Both the position numbers and the translations under genes were made by a program. A stretch of DNA of 64,000 nt from Neobacillus niacini (GTDB lineage Bacteria; Bacillota; Bacilli; Bacillales; Cytobacillaceae), in assembly GCF_023715785.1 (NCBI RefSeq), contig NZ_JAMBOX010000007.1, forward strand, positions 185,239-249,238, given 5' to 3'. Position 1 is the stretch's first letter, and each line of letters starts with the position of its first letter. Below, piece by piece: positions 7,817-15,607 of this stretch. The notes beneath the pieces are model-generated. The model did not search any database. It was given only the letters and a program-made list of their open reading frames with translations, and was not told the DNA's origin.

Positions 7817-8205
7817 TTAAATACTATTTTTAATGACTCTTTCAATTTGTAAAATGAGAGCAATAAACTCATTATTATCATGGTAAATTTTTTGTTGTGA
7901 ATGTGCCGTATTATTTCTAAGTTTTTCAATCTTTTTAAAGAAATCTCTACATTGACTTTTGGATTCAAATCCTAATTTTTCAACCAACTCTAATGTTTTT
8001 TGGACAATTGTACCTTTATCGCCCAGCTGAGTATTATCCAATAATGTGAGAGCCTCATTATTTTCCATCCTTGCATCTATTAATTTCTTGGCCATATCTA
8101 ATCTGGATTCTAAAAGCAAAGGAATCCAACTTTTCATTTGAATGATATTCTTTTATCAAAGATATTAAAAACATTTCCAATAATGAAATTAAGCTAAGTG
8201 CCAGG
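7817..8205 (-). pseudogene. truncated, frameshifted copy of CBS-HEPN gene (C-terminal part)
   Basis: This stretch is nearly identical to 48710-49100, the C-terminal half of the intact CBS-HEPN gene. One extra T near 8135 splits it into two frames: ALSLISLLEMFLISLIKEYH upstream, and SWIPLLLESRLDMAKKLIDA to the end downstream. Both CBS domains are missing. The HEPN motif RNNTAH is retained, and the downstream frame could be translated as a 106-residue protein from an ATG at 8137, but no ribosome binding site supports that. Similarity stops at TGCCAG, where the repeat 8185-8290 begins. Confidence 0.8.
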
Positions 8206-8290
8206 ACCACTCTGAATGAGGTGTTGCCTGGCATTTTTATTTCGACGGTTTCTATGGCAACCTGGGGCCACCACCCCCGTCTCCGTGGCA
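8185..8290. repeat. GTGCCAGG-type hairpin repeat element
   Basis: AGTGCCAGG and TTGCCTGGCA form a stem around inner arms CCACTC and GAGGTG, followed by TTTTTATTT on the plus strand, then GACGGTTTC and a GC-rich block CCACCACCCCCGTC ending CGTGGCAC. Elements built on GTGCC(A/T)GGCAC are, as I recall, dispersed in Bacillaceae genomes. A shorter related core occurs at 57142-57153. It may act as a terminator. The remaining intergenic stretch 8291-8548 shows no gene or clear promoter. Confidence 0.45.
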
Positions 8291-8548
8291 CCTAAAAATA
8301 GACTGTAACCTATTCTCTGTACTTTTATTGCAATTGTAAGGAAATATAGAAGTGTTATCTTCCATCAAAATTTTAAATGTTACTGGTAGAGTGTACCCTT
8401 CATCTGCTAGGATAATTATATTGTAGGTTTCGACGGTGTGTTTTTACTAAAAGTGGGGTTTTCTTAGAGAAAAATACAGTCTTTGACCCAAAGCTACAGT
8501 CGTGCTTAAGCCATCGTATAATTATAATTTTAAAGGGGGTTTACGTTA

Positions 8549-8983
8549 ATGAAAATACTATTTCCGTTACTAGCAATCATTGGCGGTATAGCTGTCTCGA
8601 TTCAAGTTCAAATTAATGGAGGGTTAGGTAAAAAAGTAGGGGTGCTTGAAGCCACGTTTATTTCGTTTTTGGTTGGGACACTTGCATTGTTTTTTTTCGT
8701 TCTATTTTTTGGAAAAGGCAATCTGTTAGCAATGGCAACGGTTCCGAAATGGCAGCTAATTGGAGGATTTTTAGGAGTTGTATATCTTATAATTGGTGTT
8801 TATACCGTACCAAAAATTGGTGTTGCGGCTACTTTAGTTGCGGTCATTGCCGGACAAATCATAATGGGTGCAATTATTGATCACTTTGGGTTATTTGGTG
8901 GAACACGCCTTCCCATTGACTTAAAAAAAATGGTTGCAATTATGTTATTACTTACTTCACTTTACTTGTTTAACCATAAGTGA
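8549..8983 (+). CDS. DMT family transporter (YdcZ/DUF606)
   Basis: The 144-residue integral membrane protein has about five hydrophobic helices and opens with PLLAIIGGIAVSIQVQINGG, a hallmark of the YdcZ branch of drug/metabolite transporters. It also contains GVYTVPKIGVAATLVAVIAG and FGLFGGTRLPID. Such half-size proteins usually work as dimers. The substrate is unknown. The start follows AAAGGGGG nine bases upstream, with TATAAT boxes in front. It stands alone between terminators. Confidence 0.85.
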   Translation: MKILFPLLAIIGGIAVSIQVQINGGLGKKVGVLEATFISFLVGTLALFFFVLFFGKGNLLAMATVPKWQLIGGFLGVVYLIIGVYTVPKIGVAATLVAVIAGQIIMGAIIDHFGLFGGTRLPIDLKKMVAIMLLLTSLYLFNHK

Positions 8984-8997
8984 TTTTCTATTATTTG

Positions 8998-9036
8998 AAA
9001 AAAGGCATTGCTCCTTAATTATTTCAAGGCCTTTTA
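8998..9036 (+). terminator. terminator of DMT gene
   Basis: AAAAGGC and GCCTTTT pair across a 22-nt loop just after the DMT stop codon. The stem is weak but well placed. Confidence 0.45.
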
Positions 9037-9071
9037 CTATATTCCAGTCACCGTTATTCTGCAAAACATAA

Positions 9072-9102
9072 TAAAAAGACCCCAATATGGGTTCTTTTTA
9101 GT
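9072..9102. terminator. bidirectional terminator closing the 9-15 kb operon
   Basis: AAAAAGACCC and GGGTTCTTTTT pair around CAATAT, with T tracts on both strands. On the minus strand it ends the transcription unit whose last piece is the thiolase stub 9122-9244; on the plus strand it backs up the DMT terminator. Confidence 0.7.
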
Positions 9103-9121
9103 TTTCAATGGACCTATGAGG

Positions 9122-9244
9122 TCACAATAGCAGCGCTTCTACGGCACTTCCCTTCCCAAGTTCGGCCACACCAGTTTGTGCAAAGGAACCTCCAAACTTT
9201 GTGAACGCGGTTCTGGCACCGTTAATCAAATAGACTTCCGTCAT
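9122..9244 (-). pseudogene. N-terminal stub of a thiolase (acetyl-CoA acetyltransferase)
   Basis: A good ribosome binding site TTGGAGGG precedes ATG 9244, and the frame reads TEVYLINGARTAFTKFGGSF then LGKGSAVEALL before TGA. This is the conserved first 40 residues of a thiolase, after which the gene ends. The catalytic Cys and all later domains are missing. It sits 30 bp after the APH-like gene, so an operon-terminal thiolase has been lost by deletion. Confidence 0.8.
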
Positions 9245-9274
9245 TTTCTTACCCTCCAATTAATTCAAATCTTT

Positions 9275-10330
9275 TTACAAGATTTTGTTTAACCGTGTTA
9301 AATTCGCTAAGTCAAACAAGTTGGCAATCGGAATAGAAAGTCTCGCGAACCGCTCGTCATCTGCTGCACCTTTTTTCCAACGATAATAAAGCTGTTGCAA
9401 AATGACGGCAAGCTTGTAAAAGCCAAATGCCACATAATACTCAATTTGTGAAATGTCACGATTACTTACCTTTGCATACAGTTCGGCCATTTCCCTTCTT
9501 GAGTAGAAGCCTTTCTGGTTTGTCACTACCGATATTCCAATGTCTGGATCACCCACTTCCCCCCAGTATGCAAGTACTGAACCGATATCTGACATCGGGT
9601 CGCCAATTGTAGCCATTTCCCAGTCAAGTACCCCATTTACCACGCCAGGGTCATGTGGTTCTAAAACGAGGTTGTTTAGTTTAAAGTCATTATGAACAAT
9701 CGTTGTATCAACGGTTAAGGGTATTTGCTTTAACAGCCATGCCTCCAGTTCTGTGACTCCAGCAGCATCATGCGTCTTGGAAGCACTGTACCGTTTGACC
9801 CAGCTATGAACCTGCCTTTCTAAAAAACCTTCTGGTTTCCCTATGTCCATTAAGTTCGCTTTCTTGTAATCTACTTTTTGAAGATCAACTAAGCTATTAA
9901 TGATACCTTTTGAAATGGCGGGGCCTGCCAATTCAGAAGTTCCATACGTGTCAGGAAGAACATCGTTAATGACCACCCCTTGCTTTTTTTCCATGAGGTA
10001 AAAATGTCTCCCCATTATGCCAGGGTCATCGCTGTATAAATATGGTGTGGGGGCAAGTCGATAGACTCCATGAAGTTTGGATAGAATTGTGTATTCGCGT
10101 TTTATATCATGGGCTTTCGCTGGAATTTCACCAAACGGAGGCCTTCTTAACACTGATTCCCAATTCCCAAATGACAATAGGTAGGTATGATTGGAATAGC
10201 CTTCAGAAAATTTCCTAACCTTCATAGATTCATTCGGAACGCTTGAAATGTTATTACGGATCAAGTTCTCCAATAAACCCCAGTTAATATGTTCGTGATC
10301 AATATATTGGTTGACAGTTTTCATCATCAT
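9275..10330 (-). CDS. APH-like phosphotransferase (ACAD10/ACAD11 N-domain type)
   Basis: The 351-residue protein has the aminoglycoside-phosphotransferase fold: nucleotide-loop region GYSNHTYLLSFGNWESVLRRPP, catalytic loop IVHNDFKLNNLVL and metal-binding VLDWEMATIGDPMSDIG. Members found beside acyl-CoA dehydrogenases resemble the kinase domain of ACAD10/11, which as I recall phosphorylates 4-hydroxyacyl-CoAs before dehydrogenation. An ACAD10/11-like dehydrogenase is encoded upstream in the same operon (11621-12829), which supports this. Three ATGs follow AAGGGGTGA; the first is used. A thiolase stub follows 30 bp downstream. Confidence 0.82.
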   Translation of the reverse strand: MMMKTVNQYIDHEHINWGLLENLIRNNISSVPNESMKVRKFSEGYSNHTYLLSFGNWESVLRRPPFGEIPAKAHDIKREYTILSKLHGVYRLAPTPYLYSDDPGIMGRHFYLMEKKQGVVINDVLPDTYGTSELAGPAISKGIINSLVDLQKVDYKKANLMDIGKPEGFLERQVHSWVKRYSASKTHDAAGVTELEAWLLKQIPLTVDTTIVHNDFKLNNLVLEPHDPGVVNGVLDWEMATIGDPMSDIGSVLAYWGEVGDPDIGISVVTNQKGFYSRREMAELYAKVSNRDISQIEYYVAFGFYKLAVILQQLYYRWKKGAADDERFARLSIPIANLFDLANLTRLNKIL

Positions 10331-10344
10331 TCACCCCTTCTTAC

Positions 10345-10607
10345 CTGCTGTAATAGGTTAGAACTTGCTTCACTTTAAATGCCTTTTCCCCTTTTTGCAT
10401 GTCCTTAGTCTGACAAAGGTCCAGCAAAGCATTTTGTTCCGCCCACTTGACCATCCCTCAAATGTACTGTCTGAGCTTTGGTAATCACTTGTTTTGCTTT
10501 TGTAACAGCTAATGGCCTTTGGTAGCAATTTGTTCAGCAAGTGCAAGTGGATTAAAAACAATATGACCGATTCCCTATGTCCTCTTTTTTTCAACGTAAT
10601 CAAACAT
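10345..10607 (-). pseudogene. gutted enoyl-CoA hydratase (crotonase) gene
   Basis: Behind AAAGGAGGAAACCA, ATG 10607 opens a frame MFDYVEKKR that stops almost at once. In another frame follows IGHIVFNP, fused directly to LALAEQIATKG, then in further frames AKQVI and ALLDLCQTKDMQKGEKAFK. These match the first 20 and last 60 residues of crotonases, so the middle has been deleted and several frameshifts have accumulated. It fills the gap between the quinone oxidoreductase and the APH-like gene. Confidence 0.75.
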
Positions 10608-11601
10608 TGGTTTCCTCCTTTTGTGTCACAATAACTAATTTTCCCCATGTTTCCCGGCTTCCCAATTGGTTTAGGGCAATTGGGACTTCCTCGAATGAAT
10701 ATTTGTGATAAACAAGCGGCTTAATTTTTTTAGCTTTGTATAATTCCATTAACTGGTCATGGGCAGCTTTTACTTTTTCCGGAAAAAGCTTACGGAAATA
10801 GCCGAAGTGTACGCCAACGAGTGAGTAATTCTTAATTAAAGCATGGTTTGTGGGTGCCTCAGGGATAATCCCACCCGCAAAGCCAATAATCAGAAGCCTT
10901 CCATCAAAGGCAATGCATTTTCGTGATAAATGGAATACATTTCCTCCGACAGGGTCAAAGATTACATCTGCCCCATGCCCATGGGTTTCTTTCTTTACTC
11001 TTTGACTAAAGTCTTCTTCTCGGTAGTTAATGACCACATCTGCACCCTGCGCCTTGCAGATTTCGAGTTTTTCAGATGAGCCAGCAGTTGCAATGACCTT
11101 AGCACCTAGTGCTTTTCCGATTTGAATCGCGGCCGAACCTACGCCGCCGGACCCAGCGTGAACAAGAAGTGTCTCATCGGGTTTGAGACAGGCTTTGGCG
11201 TGTAGAGCATAATATGCTGTATGATAGGTAATAAACATTGCGGCCGCTTCCTCGTATGATAGCTCATCTGCAATCGGGAATACATCTTCTTCCTTAACAA
11301 CCACTACATCAGTAAATCCTCCATTTGGCAGCAGGGGAAGAGCAAGTACACGTTGGCCAACGGAAAGTGACACACCCTCTCCAATTTCTTCAATCACACC
11401 AGCCACTTCTGCACCTGGTGTAAACGGTAGCGCTGGTTTCTCCTGGTATTTTCCTTGGCATTGCAAAATATCAAAGAAATTGAGGCCGAAAGCTTTCACT
11501 TGAATAACTACTTCCCCTTTTGTAGGTACTAATCTCTTCATTTCCCGTATTTCAAGAGCTTCTTCCGGATCTCCTATTTTTGTAACAAACCACGACCTCA
11601 T
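10600..11601 (-). CDS. NADPH:quinone oxidoreductase family (zinc-independent MDR)
   Basis: The 333-residue product carries the MDR N-domain (FGLNFFDILQCQGKY, PFTPGAEVAGVIEEIGEGV) and the nucleotide-binding signature VHAGSGGVGSAAIQIGKALGA with GSSEKLEICKAQGADVVINY. It lacks the structural-zinc cysteines, as in the QOR/enoyl reductase branch. It probably reduces quinones or an enoyl/enone substrate with NADPH. ATG 11601 is chosen; a GTG 15 bp upstream sits directly on GGGAGG. It follows the acyl-CoA dehydrogenase by about 19 bp, so the two are co-transcribed. Confidence 0.82.
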   Translation of the reverse strand: MRSWFVTKIGDPEEALEIREMKRLVPTKGEVVIQVKAFGLNFFDILQCQGKYQEKPALPFTPGAEVAGVIEEIGEGVSLSVGQRVLALPLLPNGGFTDVVVVKEEDVFPIADELSYEEAAAMFITYHTAYYALHAKACLKPDETLLVHAGSGGVGSAAIQIGKALGAKVIATAGSSEKLEICKAQGADVVINYREEDFSQRVKKETHGHGADVIFDPVGGNVFHLSRKCIAFDGRLLIIGFAGGIIPEAPTNHALIKNYSLVGVHFGYFRKLFPEKVKAAHDQLMELYKAKKIKPLVYHKYSFEEVPIALNQLGSRETWGKLVIVTQKEETNV

Positions 11602-11620
11602 ATAGTATTTACACACCTCC

Positions 11621-12829
11621 CTATAATTGTTCCTTTATTTCCAACCTCGCAATATCTCTTAAATGGACTTTATCCGGTCCATCCACAATCCTTAGCGTCC
11701 TAGCATTAGCGTAATGTGCAGCAAGTGGAAAATCATCGGATACACCTGCTCCTCCAAATACCTCGATTGCTCGGTCAATGACTCGAATGGATACACGTGG
11801 CACGGCGACTTTAATCATCGCAATTTCTTTTCTTGCACTCTTTGCCCCTTCTTGATCAATCTTGTTTGCTGCATGTAAGGTAAGAAGTCTTGCCTGCTCG
11901 ATCTCAATCCGACTCTCAGCAATTTGTTCTCTGATCGTTTCTTTATCAATCAGTTTTGAATGAAACGCTTCACGGCTATTGGCACGCTTAATCATTAAAT
12001 CAAGAGCCCGTTCTGCTGCTCCTATTGCACGCATACAATGATGAATTCGTCCTGGCCCTAAGCGGCCTTGAGCAATTTCAAAACCTCTTCCCTCACCAAG
12101 TAACATATTAGATGTTGGAACGTGTACATTTTCGTAGTGGACTTCTGCATGTCCATTGGGTGCATGATCATAGCCAAACACCGGCAAATGCCTTTTCACT
12201 TTTACCCCCGGAACATCAAATGGCACTAGAATCATAGACTGCTGTTTGTGCGGTTCCTCATTTGGGTCCGTTTTCCCCATCACAATCGCTACTTTGCAGC
12301 GTGGGTCTAATGCCCCTGTTGACCACCACTTTCTAGCGTTAATTACATACTCATCACCGTCACGAACAATGCTGCTTTGAATATTGGTTGCGTCTGACGA
12401 TGCCACTTCCGGTTCTGTCATCGAGAAAACCGAACGGATTTTCCCTTCTAGAAGTGGTATAAGCCACTGCTTCTTCTGCTCATCAGTTCCGTACTTGATG
12501 AGAACCTCCATATTCCCAGTATCAGGGGCATTGCAGTTAAATATTTCCGGGGCCAATAGAGAGCGTCCCATAATTTCGCACAGATGCGCATATTCATAGT
12601 TTGATAATCCTTTTCCATACTTTTCATCTGGAATAAATAAGTTCCATAGACCTTTTGCTTTCGCTTTCTCCTTCAATTCTTCAATTAAGGCCGGAACTTC
12701 CCACCTATTTTCTTGGCGGTTCAACTCTTCTTCGAATACTTTTTCGTTCGGATATACATTCTCCTCCATGAAATCTATAATTTGTGTTCGTAGTTGCTTC
12801 GCTCGACTCGATAACTCTTTTAGCATCAT
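11621..12829 (-). CDS. acyl-CoA dehydrogenase, ACAD10/ACAD11 type
   Basis: The 402-residue flavoenzyme shows [17 protein letters not shown] (FAD/substrate region), [20 protein letters not shown], and the C-terminal block [20 protein letters not shown] followed by VDGPDKVH. An Asp rather than Glu at the catalytic-base region and the WWSTGA motif are typical of the ACAD10/11 branch. It should introduce an alpha-beta double bond into an acyl-CoA, possibly after phosphorylation of a 4-hydroxy group by the APH-like kinase downstream. Ribosome binding site AAGGGAAA precedes ATG ATG. Confidence 0.85.
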   Translation of the reverse strand: MMLKELSSRAKQLRTQIIDFMEENVYPNEKVFEEELNRQENRWEVPALIEELKEKAKAKGLWNLFIPDEKYGKGLSNYEYAHLCEIMGRSLLAPEIFNCNAPDTGNMEVLIKYGTDEQKKQWLIPLLEGKIRSVFSMTEPEVASSDATNIQSSIVRDGDEYVINARKWWSTGALDPRCKVAIVMGKTDPNEEPHKQQSMILVPFDVPGVKVKRHLPVFGYDHAPNGHAEVHYENVHVPTSNMLLGEGRGFEIAQGRLGPGRIHHCMRAIGAAERALDLMIKRANSREAFHSKLIDKETIREQIAESRIEIEQARLLTLHAANKIDQEGAKSARKEIAMIKVAVPRVSIRVIDRAIEVFGGAGVSDDFPLAAHYANARTLRIVDGPDKVHLRDIARLEIKEQL

Positions 12830-12909
12830 TTTCCCTTCTTTCTATCAGGGTGTTTTTCAGAATTTTTTAAGAGGAGTTTTGGTTGATTTATTCATCAAAT
12901 GGTAAATTT

Positions 12910-13710
12910 CTATATTCCTTTAAACACTGGTTTCCTCTTTTCGAAAAAAGCTTTTGCTCCCTCATTTTTATCTTCTGTCCCAAATAAATCTCTAGAGCAC
13001 AGCGCCTCAATATCCTGACCTTCTTGAAGAGTCACTTGCATTCCTTGGTTAATGGCATATTTGGCTTTTGCGATTGCGATTGGTCCTTTACTGATAATTT
13101 TATTTGCAAATTCCCGTGCATGCTGCATGAGGTCTTCCTCTGTAACTAAGCGTTCCACTAGTCCAATTCGATGGGCCTCATCTGCTGAGATTGGTTCACC
13201 TGTAAAAATCATTTCTTTCGCTTTACCAATGCCTACAAGCCGTGGAAGTCGTTGCGTACCACCATATCCAGGAATAATTCCTAGACCAGATTCTGGCAAT
13301 CCAAATTTTGCATGACTACTTGCTATTCGGATATCACAAGCTAGTGCAAGTTCACACCCAGCACCAAGAGCATAACCATTTACTGCGCTAATAAAAGGAA
13401 TATTCAGTTTATTAATTTTATTAAAGATATCTTGACCTACCCTTACCATTTCCTCACCAGTAACGCTGTTTAAATGTGGAAATTGTTTAATATCAGCACC
13501 AGCAACAAAAAACTTATCACCTTCACCGGTTATAATTACTACACGTACATCTTTATTTTGTTCAATTGAGTCAAACATTGTGGATAACTCAATCATAACC
13601 TCTGTTGACAATGCGTTTACTGGTGGATTGTTAATAATTATTTCTGCTATTCCCTGATTTATTTCTAAATTAATAAATTTCCCCTGTTTGACTGTTTTCG
13701 ATTGGCTCAT
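12910..13710 (-). CDS. enoyl-CoA hydratase/isomerase
   Basis: The 266-residue crotonase has the oxyanion motifs AGADIKQFPHL and NGYALGAGCELALACDIRIA. Both catalytic glutamates are visible, in GLPESGLGIIPGYGGTQRL and GKAKEMIFTGEPI. It should hydrate trans-2-enoyl-CoA to 3-hydroxyacyl-CoA. ATG 13710 follows GAGGAGGATAAAA; the frame is open 24 codons further, but without initiation signals. It lies between the hydratase pair and the ACAD10/11-like gene. Confidence 0.88.
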   Translation of the reverse strand: MSQSKTVKQGKFINLEINQGIAEIIINNPPVNALSTEVMIELSTMFDSIEQNKDVRVVIITGEGDKFFVAGADIKQFPHLNSVTGEEMVRVGQDIFNKINKLNIPFISAVNGYALGAGCELALACDIRIASSHAKFGLPESGLGIIPGYGGTQRLPRLVGIGKAKEMIFTGEPISADEAHRIGLVERLVTEEDLMQHAREFANKIISKGPIAIAKAKYAINQGMQVTLQEGQDIEALCSRDLFGTEDKNEGAKAFFEKRKPVFKGI

Positions 13711-13808
13711 TTTTATCCTCCTCATTGCATTTTCAAAAATATTCCCTGCCATCATTTCACTATGAAAGTTACTTTTTCTCACAATGACTTTTCATCATAT
13801 GTTTGCTT

Positions 13809-14192
13809 CTAGTTCTTCCTAACCTCAAATGAACCAGTTATTTTTACCTCTCCTTTTTCGTTTAATGCTTTTGTTTGGCATAACCAAGTTTCATTTGTAT
13901 CCCCAATAATACTCCCAATAACTATAATCTTTTCGCCCGGTCTCGTGATGGAGTTGAATCGGACAGAAAATTTTTGCAATCGATTCACATCAAACCAAGT
14001 TCCGATTGCTTTCCCGACAAATCCCATAATTAGCATTCCGTGTGCAATTACTCCCCCTAGCCCAGCCTTTTCAGCAAAAGGAACAACTGTGTGAATGGGG
14101 TTGAAATCACCAGAAGCACCTGCATAACGAACAAGTTGGGTATGGGTAATTTCCTCCTTTGTTAATGGTATGAATTCTTGACCTACCTCCAA
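13809..14192 (-). CDS. MaoC-like (R)-specific enoyl-CoA hydratase
   Basis: This 127-residue hot-dog protein carries the hydratase-2 motif YAGASGDFNPIH with catalytic Asp and His, then FAEKAGLGGVIAHGMLIMGF. It should hydrate 2-enoyl-CoAs to (R)-3-hydroxyacyl-CoAs. The adjacent gene 14240-14647 encodes a FAS1-like hot-dog domain without the His, so the two probably form a heterodimer as in ChsH1/ChsH2-type hydratases for bulky substrates. Confidence 0.85.
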   Translation of the reverse strand: MEVGQEFIPLTKEEITHTQLVRYAGASGDFNPIHTVVPFAEKAGLGGVIAHGMLIMGFVGKAIGTWFDVNRLQKFSVRFNSITRPGEKIIVIGSIIGDTNETWLCQTKALNEKGEVKITGSFEVRKN

Positions 14193-14239
14193 ATTGGTTC
14201 CTCCTTACTGATTGGCTCTGTAATGCAAAAATCTTTAGC

Positions 14240-14647
14240 TTAATGTCGTTCAATAACCGTATTACGACTAATTAAAACAAGCTCCCCAGCTTCATTTTTG
14301 TAATGGGTTTCTAGTTTTATCAAATCCATGTTTTCTTTACTTATGGCATTTGTAACGCTCGTTACACCTGTTACTCTTTCCCCAACCTTGATCTTCCCTA
14401 AATACTCGTATTCTTGTTCCCCGTGAAGCACTTTTGGTAATTCAAGCTCCAATTTTTCTGCAAGCTCGATAAAATCAGTCCCTCCCCACATTTCAATTAC
14501 CGTTGCAAATGTCGGAGGGAGGGCTTCACCCGCTTGATAACAGGGATTGGCATCTCCTATAGCCATGGCAAATTCTTTAATTTTCCCCTTTTCAATTTCA
14601 AATGTGAACGGTTCAAAATGGATTCCAACCTTATCCCGTAAACTCAT
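14240..14647 (-). CDS. FAS1-like dehydratase / MaoC N-terminal domain protein
   Basis: The 135-residue product has a hot-dog fold signature, GKIKEFAMAIGDANPCYQAG, in which the catalytic His seen in its neighbour is absent, and PPTFATVIEMWGG. It is probably the substrate-binding partner of the MaoC protein encoded 48 bp downstream. ATG 14647 follows TAGGAGGGGTGAAC; 15 upstream codons are in the terminator region and not used. It is the first gene after terminator 14668-14706. Confidence 0.8.
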   Translation of the reverse strand: MSLRDKVGIHFEPFTFEIEKGKIKEFAMAIGDANPCYQAGEALPPTFATVIEMWGGTDFIELAEKLELELPKVLHGEQEYEYLGKIKVGERVTGVTSVTNAISKENMDLIKLETHYKNEAGELVLISRNTVIERH

Positions 14648-14667
14648 GTTCACCCCTCCTACACTTA

Positions 14668-14706
14668 AAAAGGCCGAAAATTCATAGTACATTTCCGACC
14701 TTTATC
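14668..14706 (-). terminator. intrinsic terminator inside the catabolic cluster
   Basis: On the minus strand AAAGGTCGGAAA and TTTTCGGCCTTT pair with two G-U, followed by TTTTT. The plus strand shows A-C mismatches at those positions. It separates the unit from IclR to 3-hydroxyacyl-CoA dehydrogenase from the hydratase-to-kinase unit. Confidence 0.7.
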
Positions 14707-14742
14707 CATCTTTTTAGAGCATTCTAGTCCATAACCATATAT

Positions 14743-15591
14743 TTAATATTTATAAAATCCTTGACCGGATTTCCTACCATATTGTCCAGCCTCCACCATT
14801 TTCTTCAACAACGGACACGGACGATACTTTGACTCTCCGAAACTTTCATGCATCGTTTCTATTACGGATAAAACAGTATCCAAGCCAGCAAAGTCTGCAA
14901 GTTCAAGCGGACCCATCGGGAAGTTCGCGCCTAATCGCATTGCCTTATCGACTTCTTCTGGTTTATTACCTTCCATAACCAAAAACATCGCTTCATTCCA
15001 CATTGGCACAAGCAAACGGTTGACCGTAAAAGCTGCATAATCCTTTGCCTCAACGCTCTCTTTTCCACAAATTCCGGATAACTTTTGGGTTTGTTCAAAT
15101 GTCTCATTGGAAGTATTTAGTCCCTTAATGATTTCTACTAACTTCATAACAGGTGCTGGAATAAAAAAATGCATGCCAATTACTTTATCCGGCCTTTCCG
15201 TGACGCCGCCTAATAAGGTAATTGAAATGGTAGATGTATTGGAGGCCAAAATCGCATTTGGTTGACAAATACTATCCAACCTTCTGAATACATCTTTCTT
15301 AATTTCTGTATCTTCTGTAACTGCCTCGAGCACAAAATCAACTTCTTGCCCATCCTCTAAGCTTAAGGTTGGAGTAATCCGTGCTAAGGTTGCAGCTTTT
15401 TGCTCTGCCGTAATTCGCTCTTTTTTCACACTTCTTTCAAGCATACTGCTAATATTCCCAATGCTTTTTTCCAGAATTTGTTCATTCAAATCTACCAAAA
15501 CCATTTCATGTCCTGCTTGTGCAAAAACTTGCGTGATTCCAGTACCCATTTGTCCGGCACCTACTACCATGATTTTTCGAATTTCACCCAT
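14743..15591 (-). CDS. 3-hydroxyacyl-CoA dehydrogenase (3-hydroxybutyryl-CoA type)
   Basis: The 282-residue length is standard for the short Hbd type. It has the NAD motif VGAGQMGTGITQVFAQAG, the substrate motif ASNTSTISIT, and the catalytic His block GMHFFIPAPVMKLVEII, with I where most members have N. The C-terminal domain begins VNRLLVPMWNEA. It oxidises (S)-3-hydroxyacyl-CoA to 3-ketoacyl-CoA. ATG 15591 is used, with GGAGGG nine bases upstream. It closes the operon before terminator 14668-14706. Confidence 0.9.
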   Translation of the reverse strand: MGEIRKIMVVGAGQMGTGITQVFAQAGHEMVLVDLNEQILEKSIGNISSMLERSVKKERITAEQKAATLARITPTLSLEDGQEVDFVLEAVTEDTEIKKDVFRRLDSICQPNAILASNTSTISITLLGGVTERPDKVIGMHFFIPAPVMKLVEIIKGLNTSNETFEQTQKLSGICGKESVEAKDYAAFTVNRLLVPMWNEAMFLVMEGNKPEEVDKAMRLGANFPMGPLELADFAGLDTVLSVIETMHESFGESKYRPCPLLKKMVEAGQYGRKSGQGFYKY

Positions 15592-15607
15592 CAGCCAGAA
15601 CCCTCCA

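Noticed and set aside
7513..7833. 106-codon plus-strand open frame over the toxin region
   Set aside because: It is antisense to the toxin gene and its promoter, has no ribosome binding site, and its peptide is low-quality.
10370..10648. 92-codon minus-strand open frame
   Set aside because: It crosses the end of the quinone oxidoreductase gene and runs out of frame through the crotonase remnant; its peptide has no continuous crotonase similarity.
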